From an uncultured Burkholderiales bacterium (GTDB taxonomy: Bacteria; Pseudomonadota; Gammaproteobacteria; Burkholderiales; Burkholderiaceae), in assembly GCA_946480465.1 (NCBI GenBank), contig CAMLJY010000101.1, forward strand, positions 1 to 17,853: a stretch of DNA of 17,853 bases. Direction: 5' to 3'. Both the position numbers and the translations under genes were made by a program. This document shows positions 1 to 14,708 of this stretch, piece by piece (the first letter of the stretch is position 1; every line of letters starts with the position of its first letter). Below the pieces are notes generated by a model. That model was not told where the DNA came from. It saw only the letters and a list, made by a program, of their open reading frames with translations, and ran no database searches.

Positions 1-5854
<5,854 letters not shown>

Positions 5855-5858
<4 letters not shown>

Positions 5859-7825
5859 CGACCATGCTGCATGCCGCCCCGGCGATGAGGGACCTGCTCA
5901 CGCAGCTGGGCAACGCCGGCATCCAGCTGGCCGTGGAGGAGGGCCGCCTGGCGATCTCGGCCCCCAAGGGCGCGTTGACGCCTGAATTGCGTGACGCCCT
6001 GCTCGCGCACAAGCCGCAGCTGCTGCAGATGCTGCAGGCCACGGCGCCGGCGGAAGAGCCGCTGACGCTGCTGGCACAGCCGCAGCACCGGCACGAGCCC
6101 TTCGCGCTGACGGCCGTGCAGCACGCCTACTGGCTGGGGCGCCACGGCTTCATCGAGCTGGGCGGCATCTCCACCCACGTCTACACCGAGCTGGAGCCCA
6201 CCGGGCTGGACCTGCCGCGGCTGGAGCGCGCCCTGCAGCGCACCATCGAGCGCCACGACATGCTGCGCGCCGTGGTCACCGCCGACGGGCTGCAGCGCAT
6301 CCTGCCGCAGGTGCCGTTCTACCCCCTCGTGGTGCACGACCTGCGTGGCCTGCCCGCGGCCGAATGCGACGCCGCCCTGCTACGCCTGCGCCGCGACGTG
6401 TCGCACCGGCTGCTGCCGCTGGATCACTGGCCCTTGTTCGAAGTGCAGGCCGCACGCCTGGACGGCGAGCGCATCCGCCTCTTCATCTGCTTCGACATGC
6501 TCATCGCCGATGCCGCCAGCATGGTGATGGTGTCGCGCGACTGGGAGCGCTTCTACACCGACGCCGCCTGGTCGCCGCCGCCGCTCGAACTGTCGTACCG
6601 CGACTTCGCGCGCCATGAACGGGCGCAGCAGCAACATCCGGCCTGGCAGCGCGATAACGCCTATTGGAAGCGTCGTCTGAACGATCTCCCCGGTCCGCCG
6701 GCGCTTCCGCTGGCGATGGCACCGGCCGCGCTGAAGCAGCCGCGGTTCCACCGCCACGAAGCCCGCCTGGAGCCCGCGCGCTGGGCCCGCCTGAAGGCCG
6801 AGGCACGGCAGCGCGGCGCCACCGCCTCGGTGCTGCTGATGACAGCCTTCGGCGACGTGCTGCGCGCCTGGAGCGGACAGGCCGAGTTCACGCTGAACCT
6901 GACGATGTTCACGCGTGACGCGGCGCACCCCGAGCTGCCGCAGCTGGTCGGCGACTTCACCAGCACCAACCTGCTCGCGATGCGCACCGGCGAGAGCTTC
7001 GCCGACCGGCTGCGGCAGGTGCAGGACCAGCTGGCGCAGGACCTGGAGCACCGCCAGTACGGTGGCATGAGCGTGCTGCGCGACCGCAACCGCCGGCTCG
7101 GCCTGAAGCCGGCCGCCAGCATGCCCGTCGTTTTCACCAGCACGCTCGCGCTGGACGGGCAGGACGCGACGGCCGGCGGCATCGCCTTCGGCGGGGAGGT
7201 GGTGGCCGGACTCAGCGAGACCGCGCAGGTCTGGCTGGACCACCAGATGAGCGAGCGCGAAGGCCGGCTGATGCTGTACTGGGACGCCGTGGACGAGCTG
7301 TTCCCGCCCGGCGCGGTCGAGCGCATGCTGGTGCTCTACCAGCGCTGGCTGTGCCGCCTGGCCGACGACCCCGGCTGCTGGACCGGGCCATGGCCCGGCG
7401 ACCTGCGCGAGCTGGCGCCTGTCGCGCTCACGTCCTCCGCCGCGTCCCCCGCAGCAGCACCTTCCACCGCGCACGGCGACGCGGGCGCCATGGCAGCGGA
7501 GCCGGCCGGGCTCTCGGCCGCGGGCTCGGCACTGCTGGAGCCCATGCGCGCGCTGTGGCAGGACGTGCTGGCGCACGACCACTTCGACGAACGCACCAGC
7601 TTCTTCGCGGCCGGCGGCGACTCGCTGGCCGCCATCCGCCTCGCCGACCAGGTGCGCCGGCGCTTCCGGCTCGAGCACTGGGCGCAGGCCGGCGTGCTGC
7701 AGCAGCTGTTCGATCACCCAGGCCTCGCGGCATTCACCAGCGCGATCGCGGCCCTGGCCGAAACCCCCGCAGCAGCGCTGGCCAATGCGCTGCCGCCCTC
7801 ATCGCAAGGAGCCCACCTGGCATGA
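5855..7825 (+). CDS. A-domain-less NRPS protein: TubC docking-Cy-PCP
   Basis: A 656-residue protein, numbered from the GTG at 5855. That start forms a GTGA overlap with the previous stop and lies 4 nt after AAGGTGG. ATG 5864 and ATG 5885 are alternatives; the latter aligns with the starts of the other TubC domains. Residues about 11-60 form a TubC-type docking domain (core APKGALTPELRDALLAHK). Residues about 75-510 form a heterocyclization domain with the hallmark DxxxxDxxS motif as D214-MLIA-D219-AA-S222, GDFTS, PVVFTS with Thr428, and QVWLDHQ with Asp462, the latter two matching residues shown to be catalytic in Cy domains. A carrier domain follows (FFAAGGDSLAAIRLA, Ser590). There is no adenylation domain between Cy and PCP, so the amino acid must be supplied in trans, probably cysteine from the A domain of the protein encoded from 10479. 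Predicted reaction: condense the incoming acyl chain with Cys and cyclodehydrate to a thiazoline. One small oddity is ETAQVW in place of the usual TPQVW. The 37-residue tail after the PCP has no docking-like motif. Confidence 0.92.
7806..7811 (+). promoter_or_regulatory. Ribosome binding site for the DH-KR-ACP gene
   Basis: AAGGAG lies 10 nt before ATG 7822, inside the 3' end of the preceding Cy-PCP gene. It is the clearest Shine-Dalgarno sequence at any of the overlapping junctions. It supports the view that the KS/AT-less protein is translated as its own polypeptide and is not a product of a sequencing frameshift. Confidence 0.6.
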
Positions 7826-10482
7826 CCGGCAGCCTGCATCCCCTGCTCGGCGTCCGCCGGGACGAGCCCGGCAGCAGTGTCTTCGAGCACCAGCTCAGCC
7901 CTGCCGCGCCAGCCTTCATCGACCAGCACCGGGTGTTCGGCGTGCCCGTGATGCCCGGCTCGGCCATGCTCGAATGGGCGCTGGCGGCGCTGCGCGAGGC
8001 GCAGCCGTCGCGCCCTGCCGCACTCGGCCGCATCCGCCTCGAATCGCCGCTGCAGTGGGCGGCCGGTGACCACCCCGTGCGCGTGCGCGCCAGCGTCTCG
8101 GCCGACGGTGCCGTGCACTGCTGCAGCGAAGCGCACGGCGCCTGGCAGCAGCACCTGAGCGGCCACGCGGAAGCGGCCGACCAGCCGGCCACGCCGGCGA
8201 TGCCGCGCCGCCCGGGGCTGCAGCCGGTGCCGCTGGACGGCTTCTATGAAGGCATTTGCCGCCTCGGCATCGACTACGGTCCCGACTTCCGCGGCCTGCG
8301 CCAGCTGTGGCGCGAGGGCACGCGGGTGGAGGGCCGCATCGAGGTGCCGGCCGTGGCCGCCGACGCCGGCGCCTACCTGCTGCACCCGGTCGCGCTGGAT
8401 GCCTGTTTCCACCTCATCGGCGCGCTGTTCGATGGCCCCGATGCCGCCCCCGAAGTCCCCGTGGGCATCGACCGGCTGGTGGTGCACCACCCGCTGGGGC
8501 GTGCCCTGTGGTGCGTGCTGGACGGCCGCGAACCCACGGCCGACGGCGAGCGCATCGTCGATCTCGACGTCTTCGATCCCGAGGGCCGGCTGTTGGTGCA
8601 GATGCGGGGACTGCGCTTCCGGCGCGCGGGCAGCGCGCTGCGCGCGGCGGGCAGCCGTGCAGCCAGCGCCGCGCCGGCCCTGCGCTGCTACGGCGTCCGC
8701 TGGCAACCCGCGCCCGCCGCCGCAGCACTTCCACCACCGCCCGCCGCCGCGCCCGCCTGGCTGCTGGCCGGCCCCGACTTTGCGGTGCTGGATGCCTGGG
8801 CCGCCGAGTTCGCCCGCCTGGGGCTCCCCGCCGCACGGGCCGATGCGCCCGAGCCGCCAGCCGCACCGGGCCGCCGCGTGGCCGGGCTGATGCTGCTCGA
8901 CCGGGCCGTGCAGCCGGCTCCCGGTTCCGACGCGGGCCCCTGGGCGGCCGCCCGCGACACGGCGCTGCGCGGCCTCGATGCGGTGCGCCGCTTCCTCGCC
9001 CGCACGGACCGCGAGGACGATGCACCTCTCGTGCTCGTGACGCACGCGGCCTTCGGGCCGGACGCCGCCCCCGATGCGGCCGCGCTCGCCGGCAGCCCGT
9101 GGACCGGCCTCACGCGCGCCATTGCGTGGGAACACCCCGGGCTGCACTGCGTGCAGGTGGACCTGCCGCGCGGCGCTGGCGAATTGCCGCTGCAGGCGCT
9201 GCTGGCCCGCGTCCGGGCCCTGGGCGGCACCGGCCACCTGGCCCTGCGCGACGGCCAGTGGCACGAGGCGCGCCTGGTGCCGCTGGACGACGCCGTCATG
9301 CCGCCCGCATCGCCACCGGCAGCGCCACCGCCACCCGTGCGCGCCGACGCCAGCTACCTGGTCACCGGCGCCTTCGGCGGCCTGGGCCGCCTCGCCGCGC
9401 AGTGGCTGGCCGGGCGGGGCGCACGGTCGCTGGTCTTGATCGGCCGCCGCCTGCCCGCCGACCTCGACTGGCTCGACAGGCTGCGCATCGGCGGCATCCA
9501 GCTCACCGCACGCGCCATCGACGTGGCGGACGAACCTGCCATGCGGCAGCTCTTCGACGACGTGGCCCGCACGCTGCCGCCGCTGCGCGGCATCGTGCAC
9601 GCGGCGGGCATCACCGAAGACGCGATGCTCGACGCGATCACCGGTCCTGCCTGCGCGCGCGTGATGGAGCCCAAAGTACGCGGCAGCTGGCTGCTGCACC
9701 GGCTGAGCCTGGGCCTCGACCTCGACTTCCTGGTCTTCTACTCGGCGCTGGCCTCGCTGGTCGGCAGCCCGGGGCAGGGCAGCTACATCATGGCCAACAG
9801 CTTCCTCGATGCGCTGGCCCTGCACCGCCATGCCGCCGGCCTGCCGGCGCTGGCGATCAACTGGGGGCCCTGGGCCGACGTGGGCATGGCCGCGCGCCGC
9901 GGCCTGGACCAGCGCATGCAGGCCAACGGCCTCTTCCCGCTGGCGCCCGCCGAGGCCATGCACGCCTTCGAGCGGCTGCTGGCGCAGCCGCACCCGCAGG
10001 CCGCCGTCGTGCGCGTGGACTGGGACGCGCTGCTGGCCGCGGGCGGGCGCAACACCCCGTTCAGCCTGCTGGACACCGTGGCGCCCCATGCAGCGGCCAC
10101 ACAGGCGCCCGCCATCGACTGGCCGGCCCTGACCGCGGCCGAAGCCCGGGAGCGGCTGCTGGACTTGCTGCACGCGCAGATCGCCCGCGCCCGCGGGCCG
10201 GCCACGGGGGCTGCCGCGGGCGCCGGCCTGCCCGGGCCACGCAGCGGCTTTGCCGAGCAGGCATTGAACAGCCTGGGACTCGACTCGCTGATGGTGATCC
10301 AGCTGCGTCAGCGCCTGCTGGCGCAATGCCAGGTCCAGCTGAGCCTGCAGCAGGTGATGGGCGGGGCCACCGCCGGGGAAATCGCCGACACGCTGCTGCA
10401 GCAGATCCTGCTGCGGCAACTGACCCGTTCCGACGGCGGCCCGCAGGCCGACGCCGACGACCTCGAGACCGTCCTGCTATGA
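7822..10482 (+). CDS. KS- and AT-less PKS protein: DH-KR-ACP
   Basis: An 886-residue protein whose start ATG overlaps the previous stop (ATGA). It begins directly with a dehydratase fold (SLHPLLGVR). DH is about 1-275 with His36 in HRVFGVPVMPG, the IDYGPDFRGLRQLW motif, and Asp193/His197 in LDACFH. After a structural KR half and a proline-rich linker (about 490-505) comes KR with TGAFGGLG from 515, Lys618, Tyr655 and Asn659. The position 13 residues before Tyr and 24 after Lys, where the catalytic Ser belongs, is Ala642. The ACP has Ser822 (GLDSLMVIQL), and the C-terminus DDLETVLL resembles the docking peptide of the first PKS. No ketosynthase or acyltransferase precedes the DH, so the protein cannot by itself perform chain extension. 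It may pair with a KS-AT encoded elsewhere, be the remnant of a PCP-KS-AT-DH-KR-ACP line, or relay and modify a chain in trans. The next gene starts within its stop codon and carries the matching TubC domain. Domain identity is clear; the biochemical role is unknown. Confidence 0.93.
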   Translation: MTGSLHPLLGVRRDEPGSSVFEHQLSPAAPAFIDQHRVFGVPVMPGSAMLEWALAALREAQPSRPAALGRIRLESPLQWAAGDHPVRVRASVSADGAVHCCSEAHGAWQQHLSGHAEAADQPATPAMPRRPGLQPVPLDGFYEGICRLGIDYGPDFRGLRQLWREGTRVEGRIEVPAVAADAGAYLLHPVALDACFHLIGALFDGPDAAPEVPVGIDRLVVHHPLGRALWCVLDGREPTADGERIVDLDVFDPEGRLLVQMRGLRFRRAGSALRAAGSRAASAAPALRCYGVRWQPAPAAAALPPPPAAAPAWLLAGPDFAVLDAWAAEFARLGLPAARADAPEPPAAPGRRVAGLMLLDRAVQPAPGSDAGPWAAARDTALRGLDAVRRFLARTDREDDAPLVLVTHAAFGPDAAPDAAALAGSPWTGLTRAIAWEHPGLHCVQVDLPRGAGELPLQALLARVRALGGTGHLALRDGQWHEARLVPLDDAVMPPASPPAAPPPPVRADASYLVTGAFGGLGRLAAQWLAGRGARSLVLIGRRLPADLDWLDRLRIGGIQLTARAIDVADEPAMRQLFDDVARTLPPLRGIVHAAGITEDAMLDAITGPACARVMEPKVRGSWLLHRLSLGLDLDFLVFYSALASLVGSPGQGSYIMANSFLDALALHRHAAGLPALAINWGPWADVGMAARRGLDQRMQANGLFPLAPAEAMHAFERLLAQPHPQAAVVRVDWDALLAAGGRNTPFSLLDTVAPHAAATQAPAIDWPALTAAEARERLLDLLHAQIARARGPATGAAAGAGLPGPRSGFAEQALNSLGLDSLMVIQLRQRLLAQCQVQLSLQQVMGGATAGEIADTLLQQILLRQLTRSDGGPQADADDLETVLL
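10456..10479 (+). other. Putative C-terminal docking peptide (SLiM) of DH-KR-ACP
   Basis: This encodes the terminal DDLETVLL, which matches the end of the first PKS (EALDKVVL) in pattern: acidic, x, Leu, acidic, x, Val, hydrophobic, Leu-COOH. The following gene starts with a TubC-type docking domain. A docking role is inferred, not shown. Confidence 0.55.
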
Positions 10483-13400
10483 ATCTCGTCGAATGCCTCG
10501 CCGAACTGCGGCGGCGCGGCCTGCAGCTGCGCGCCCAGGGCGAATCGATCCAGGTCGACGGCCCGCGCGGCGCGTTGACCGATGCACTGCGCGATGCCTT
10601 GCGCCGGCACCGGCCCGCCATCCTGCAGCAGCTGCGCGAGTCCGCCGGTGAGGCGCCGCAGGCCCTGCCGCCCTGCGTGCCGGACCTGGCGCGGGCGCAC
10701 GAGCCCTTCCCGATGTCCGACCTGCAGGGCGGGTTCTACCTGGCGCAGGACGCGGCCATGGAATGGCACGTGCGGCCGCACGCCTATGCCGAGAAGGACT
10801 TCGATGACCTGGACGTCGCGCGTTATGAGGCCGCGTGGAACCGCACGCTGCAGCGCCACGGGCGCGACATCGTCGTGCTGCGCAGCGATGGCCAGCTGCA
10901 GGCGGTGCGCGACCCCGCGCCGCTGCGCTGCATGCTGCACGACCTGGGCAGCCTCGGCACCGCCGAAGCCGCGGACGCACTGGCCGAGCGCCGCGCGCGG
11001 ATGATGCGCAGCGAGCTGCCGCTGGACCGCTGGCCCTGGCTGGACCTGCAGGTGTCCCGCTGGACCAGCCAGGGTCGCGTGCGCCACCGCGTGCACTACA
11101 ACGCGAACACCTTCTTCCTCGACATCCAGGCCTCGGCCCGGCTCGTGAACGAGGTGGAGCGCTGCTACCACGACCCCGCGCTGCGGCTGCCGGCGCTGAC
11201 GCTCGGCACGCGGGACGCCGTGCTGGCGCTGGAACGCCTGGCCGAACTGCCCGCCGGCATCGCCGCGCGCCGCTACTGGGAGGAGCGCGTGCCGCGCCTG
11301 CCCGACCCGCCCGCCGTGCCCTTGCGTGCCGCCATCGACCGGCGCACGCGCTCGCGCCTCGTCCGGCGCGAACTGCTGGTCGATCCCGAGCGCTGGCAGG
11401 CCTTGCAGCAGTCCGCCCGCCGCCATGGCCTCACGCCCACCAGTGCGCTCTTCACCGCCTATGCGGAGGTGCTGTCCGCCTGGAGCAACAGCCGCCACTT
11501 CGTGCTCAGCAACATGGTCACGCGGCGGCTCGACCTGCACCCCGAGATCTGGGAGCTGCTGGGCAACTTCGCCTCGCTCTACCCTTTGGAAGTGGACCTG
11601 CGTGGAGACGGCACGTTCGCTATGCAGGCGCGCCGGCTGCAGCAGCAGGTGGCCAGCGACATGCAGCACCTGCACTGGGGCGGCCGCCGCGTGCTGCAGG
11701 CCCTGAACCGCCGCGCCGACGGCTTCGGCCGCGCACCGGCGCCCTACGTGGCCGGCAGCGCGCTGTTCGCCGAGCGCTACGAACGACCCGGCTTCGTGTG
11801 CCTGGAAACCCCGCAGGTCCTGCTCGACAACCAGCTCTTCGCGCTGCCGGATGGCCGCTTGCATTGCGTGTGGGACCTGATCGAGGACGCCTTTCCCGCC
11901 GGCCTGGCCGACGCGATGTGGCAGGCCTACACCGGCCTGGTCGGCCGCCTGTGCGACGACGCGGCCGCCTGGACGCAGGTGGCCCCGGCCTTCACGCCGG
12001 CCGACCAGCTGGAGGCGCGCGCGCGGCTGACGCCATTGCCGCGCCCGCTGCCGCAGGAGCGCCTGGAAGAAGGGCTGCGCCACGCCGCCCGAACCGCCCC
12101 GCACGGCATCGCGCTGCTGACCCCGCAGGCCCGCCACAGCCACGCCGAACTGGATGCAGCTGCCGCGGCCATCGCCCAGCGCCTGCGCGCCGAAGGCGTG
12201 CGCCGCGGCGACACGGTGGCCATCGTCGCCGACCGCGACTTCGGCTTCCTGGCCGCGGTGCACGGCGTGCTGCGCGCCGGCGGCGCCTACGTGCCCATCG
12301 ACCCGGCCCTGCCCGATGCACGCCGCGAGCACCTGCTCGGCAACAGCCGCGCGCACTGCGTCGTCGTACCTTCTGCGGACAGGGCGGAGCGCCTGGCCTG
12401 GCCGGCGGGCGTGCGGGTCGTCGTGCCCGGCGTCGAAGCGCCGGCCAGCCACGCCGCGGCAGGCGACGCACCGGTCACCGATGCCGGCAGCACCGGCGAC
12501 CTGGCCTACGTCATCTACACCTCCGGCTCCACCGGCCAGCCCAAGGGCGTGATGATCGAGCACCGCGCCGCCGCCAACACCGTGCGCGACGTCAACGAAC
12601 GCTTCGGCGTCGGCCCCGCGGACCGGCTCTTCGGCGTGTCGTCCTGCGGCTTCGACCTGTCGGTCTACGACATCTTCGGCGCCGCCGCGGCCGGTGCCAC
12701 GCTCGTGTACCCGGCGCCGCGCGAGGCGCTGAACCCGGCCCACTGGCTGGACCTGCTGGCCACGCAGCAGGTGACGGTATGGAACTCCGCCCCGCCGCTG
12801 GCCGTGCTGCTGGCCGAGGCCGCAACGCTGCGCGGCGCGCAGCTGCCGCACCTGCGGCTGGTGATGCTCAGCGGCGACTGGATTCCCGTCGACCTGCCCG
12901 ACCGCCTGCGCGGCATCGCGCCGAATGCACGCATCGTCAGCCTGGGCGGCGCGACCGAGGCGTCGGTGTGGTCCATCGTCTACGAGATCGGCGCGGTCGA
13001 CCCGTCCTGGCCCAGCATCCCCTACGGCCAGCCGATGCAGAACCAGCCCTGGCAGGTCCTGGACGAGTGCGGCCGGCCCACGCCCGACTGGGTGCCCGGC
13101 GAGCTGTACATCGGCGGCGACGGCCTGGCCCGCGGCTACTGGGACGACCCGGCCCGCACCGCCGAACGCTTCATCACCCACCCCGCCACCGGCGAACGCC
13201 TGTACCGCACCGGGGACATCGGGCGCTATCTGCCCGGCGGCCTGATCGAGTTCCTGGGCCGGCGCGACGCGCAGGTCAAGATCCAGGGCCACCGCATCGA
13301 ACTGGGCGAGATCGAGTCCGCGCTGCTGCGCTGCGAGGGCGTGCAGGCCGCGGTGGTGGCCGTGCAGGCCGGGCCGCGCGGCAGCACGCCGCGCCTGGCC

Positions 13401-14708
13401 GCCTACGTCGTGCCCACGCTCGGCGCGGCGCCCGAGCCGGCGGCACTGCAGGCCGCGCTGGCGCGCACGCTGCCCGACCCGATGGTGCCGCGGCTGTACC
13501 GGCTGCTGGACCAGCTGCCGCTGAACGTCAACGGCAAGGTCGATCGCCAGGCCTTGCCGCGGGTGGACGAACCGCGCCCGGCCGCCGTCGCGGCCTCCGA
13601 GCCGCCGCGCGACGGCACCGAACGCCAGCTGCTGGACATCTGGCGCGAGGTGCTGGGCCGGCCCCAGGCCGGCGTCACCGACGACTTCTTCGACCTCGGC
13701 GGCCAGTCGTTCGAGGCTGTTCGCATCGTCGCGCGGGCGTCCGGGCAGCTGGGCGTCCAGCTGTCGCTGGCCGACCTGCTGCAAGCCCGCAACGTGCGTG
13801 CGCTGGCCGCGCGCCTCGCAGCGCCAGGGGCAATGGCGGGCGTCGCCTCGTGCCTGGTGCCCCTGGCCACGGGCCACGCCGGGGAGCCGCTGTTCCTGGT
13901 CCACCCGGCCGGCGGCCAGGTCATGTGCTATCACGCCATGGCCGCGGCACTCGGGCGTCCGGTCCACGGGCTGCAGGCCATCGAACAACCGGCGCAGGAC
14001 GGCGCCCGCCCCGTCGAGGCCTTTGCCAAGGCTTATGTCGAAGCACTGGCCCGCGTCCACCGCGAAGGCCCGCTGTGGCTCGGCGGCTGGTCGTCGGGCG
14101 CGCCCATCGCGCACGAGATGGCAGTGCAACTGCAACGCGCCGGGCGCGAGGTGCGGGGCCTGCTCGTCATCGACAGCCCGGCGCCGATCGACCCCCACGA
14201 CAGCAGTGACGACCAACTGCTGCGCTGGTTCGTCGACGACCTGGAGCTGGAGCCCGCCGTGCATGCCCGCGCCCGGGCCGTCCTGCGCAGCCGCGCGCCG
14301 GTGGACGAGCGCATCCGGCGCCTGGCCGAGGCCTTGCAGCGGCACGGCCTGCCGCTCGGCCGCGATCCGGTCCAACTGCTGGCCTTGTTCCGGACCTTCA
14401 GCGAAGTGGTGCGCGCCAGCCGGCGCCACCGCGCGCAGCCGATGGCACTGAACACCCTGGTGCTGCGTGCCACGCAGGGGCAGGTCAGCGAGTTCGTGCG
14501 GCACCGCGCCGCGGGCCGTGCCGACTGGGGCTGGGGGCTCCTGAGCCCGCACGTCACCGCCCACGGCGTCGCCGCGACCCATTTCGACCTCCTGCGGCCG
14601 CCCACGCTGACGGCCGTGATCGAGCGGGTGCTGGCCTGGCTGCCATCCGACCCCGCCGAACCCGCCGGCACCCCGGCCCGGCCCCTGACCACGGTGACCC
14701 CCGCATGA
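10479..14708 (+). CDS. NRPS: TubC docking-degenerate Cy-A(Cys)-PCP-TE
   Basis: A 1409-residue protein whose ATG overlaps the upstream stop (ATGA). Residues 1-52 are a TubC-type docking domain (GPRGALTDALRDALRRHRP). Residues about 68-510 have the Cy/C fold but lack Cy hallmarks: N210xxxxD215 replaces DxxxxD, GNFAS replaces GDFTS, and PYVAGS puts Gly426 where the catalytic Thr sits; ETPQVLLDNQ keeps Asp450. The A domain (about 527-1020) has TSGSTGQPKG at 681-690, GGATEAS in place of the usual GPTE motif, YRTGDIGRYL, and Lys1020 in NVNGKVDRQAL. Its specificity residues read D726, L727, Y730, N769, M796, S798, L822, V830, W831, one or two changes from the known Cys code DLYNLSLIW, so cysteine is predicted. 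The PCP has Ser1077 (DLGGQS). The TE has Ser1205 (GWSSG), Asp1232 exactly 27 residues on as in surfactin TE, and His1368 (THFDLL). Expected role: activate Cys for its own PCP and possibly for A-less carriers, then release the product. Whether its Cy domain still cyclizes is doubtful. Confidence 0.95.
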   Translation: MNLVECLAELRRRGLQLRAQGESIQVDGPRGALTDALRDALRRHRPAILQQLRESAGEAPQALPPCVPDLARAHEPFPMSDLQGGFYLAQDAAMEWHVRPHAYAEKDFDDLDVARYEAAWNRTLQRHGRDIVVLRSDGQLQAVRDPAPLRCMLHDLGSLGTAEAADALAERRARMMRSELPLDRWPWLDLQVSRWTSQGRVRHRVHYNANTFFLDIQASARLVNEVERCYHDPALRLPALTLGTRDAVLALERLAELPAGIAARRYWEERVPRLPDPPAVPLRAAIDRRTRSRLVRRELLVDPERWQALQQSARRHGLTPTSALFTAYAEVLSAWSNSRHFVLSNMVTRRLDLHPEIWELLGNFASLYPLEVDLRGDGTFAMQARRLQQQVASDMQHLHWGGRRVLQALNRRADGFGRAPAPYVAGSALFAERYERPGFVCLETPQVLLDNQLFALPDGRLHCVWDLIEDAFPAGLADAMWQAYTGLVGRLCDDAAAWTQVAPAFTPADQLEARARLTPLPRPLPQERLEEGLRHAARTAPHGIALLTPQARHSHAELDAAAAAIAQRLRAEGVRRGDTVAIVADRDFGFLAAVHGVLRAGGAYVPIDPALPDARREHLLGNSRAHCVVVPSADRAERLAWPAGVRVVVPGVEAPASHAAAGDAPVTDAGSTGDLAYVIYTSGSTGQPKGVMIEHRAAANTVRDVNERFGVGPADRLFGVSSCGFDLSVYDIFGAAAAGATLVYPAPREALNPAHWLDLLATQQVTVWNSAPPLAVLLAEAATLRGAQLPHLRLVMLSGDWIPVDLPDRLRGIAPNARIVSLGGATEASVWSIVYEIGAVDPSWPSIPYGQPMQNQPWQVLDECGRPTPDWVPGELYIGGDGLARGYWDDPARTAERFITHPATGERLYRTGDIGRYLPGGLIEFLGRRDAQVKIQGHRIELGEIESALLRCEGVQAAVVAVQAGPRGSTPRLAAYVVPTLGAAPEPAALQAALARTLPDPMVPRLYRLLDQLPLNVNGKVDRQALPRVDEPRPAAVAASEPPRDGTERQLLDIWREVLGRPQAGVTDDFFDLGGQSFEAVRIVARASGQLGVQLSLADLLQARNVRALAARLAAPGAMAGVASCLVPLATGHAGEPLFLVHPAGGQVMCYHAMAAALGRPVHGLQAIEQPAQDGARPVEAFAKAYVEALARVHREGPLWLGGWSSGAPIAHEMAVQLQRAGREVRGLLVIDSPAPIDPHDSSDDQLLRWFVDDLELEPAVHARARAVLRSRAPVDERIRRLAEALQRHGLPLGRDPVQLLALFRTFSEVVRASRRHRAQPMALNTLVLRATQGQVSEFVRHRAAGRADWGWGLLSPHVTAHGVAATHFDLLRPPTLTAVIERVLAWLPSDPAEPAGTPARPLTTVTPA

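Noticed and set aside
7780..7830. Frameshift or sequencing error joining the Cy-PCP and DH-KR-ACP genes into one
   Set aside because: The junction has an ATGA overlap with a clear AAGGAG site like the other junctions. A frameshift would not explain the absence of a whole KS-AT. An assembly deletion remains possible and is listed as a refuting test.
8256..10478. Longer N-terminal extension of the cysteine-activating NRPS into the preceding gene
   Set aside because: The extended frame over 8256-10478 is arginine/alanine-rich noise overlapping real DH-KR-ACP coding. The TubC domain starts exactly at ATG 10479.
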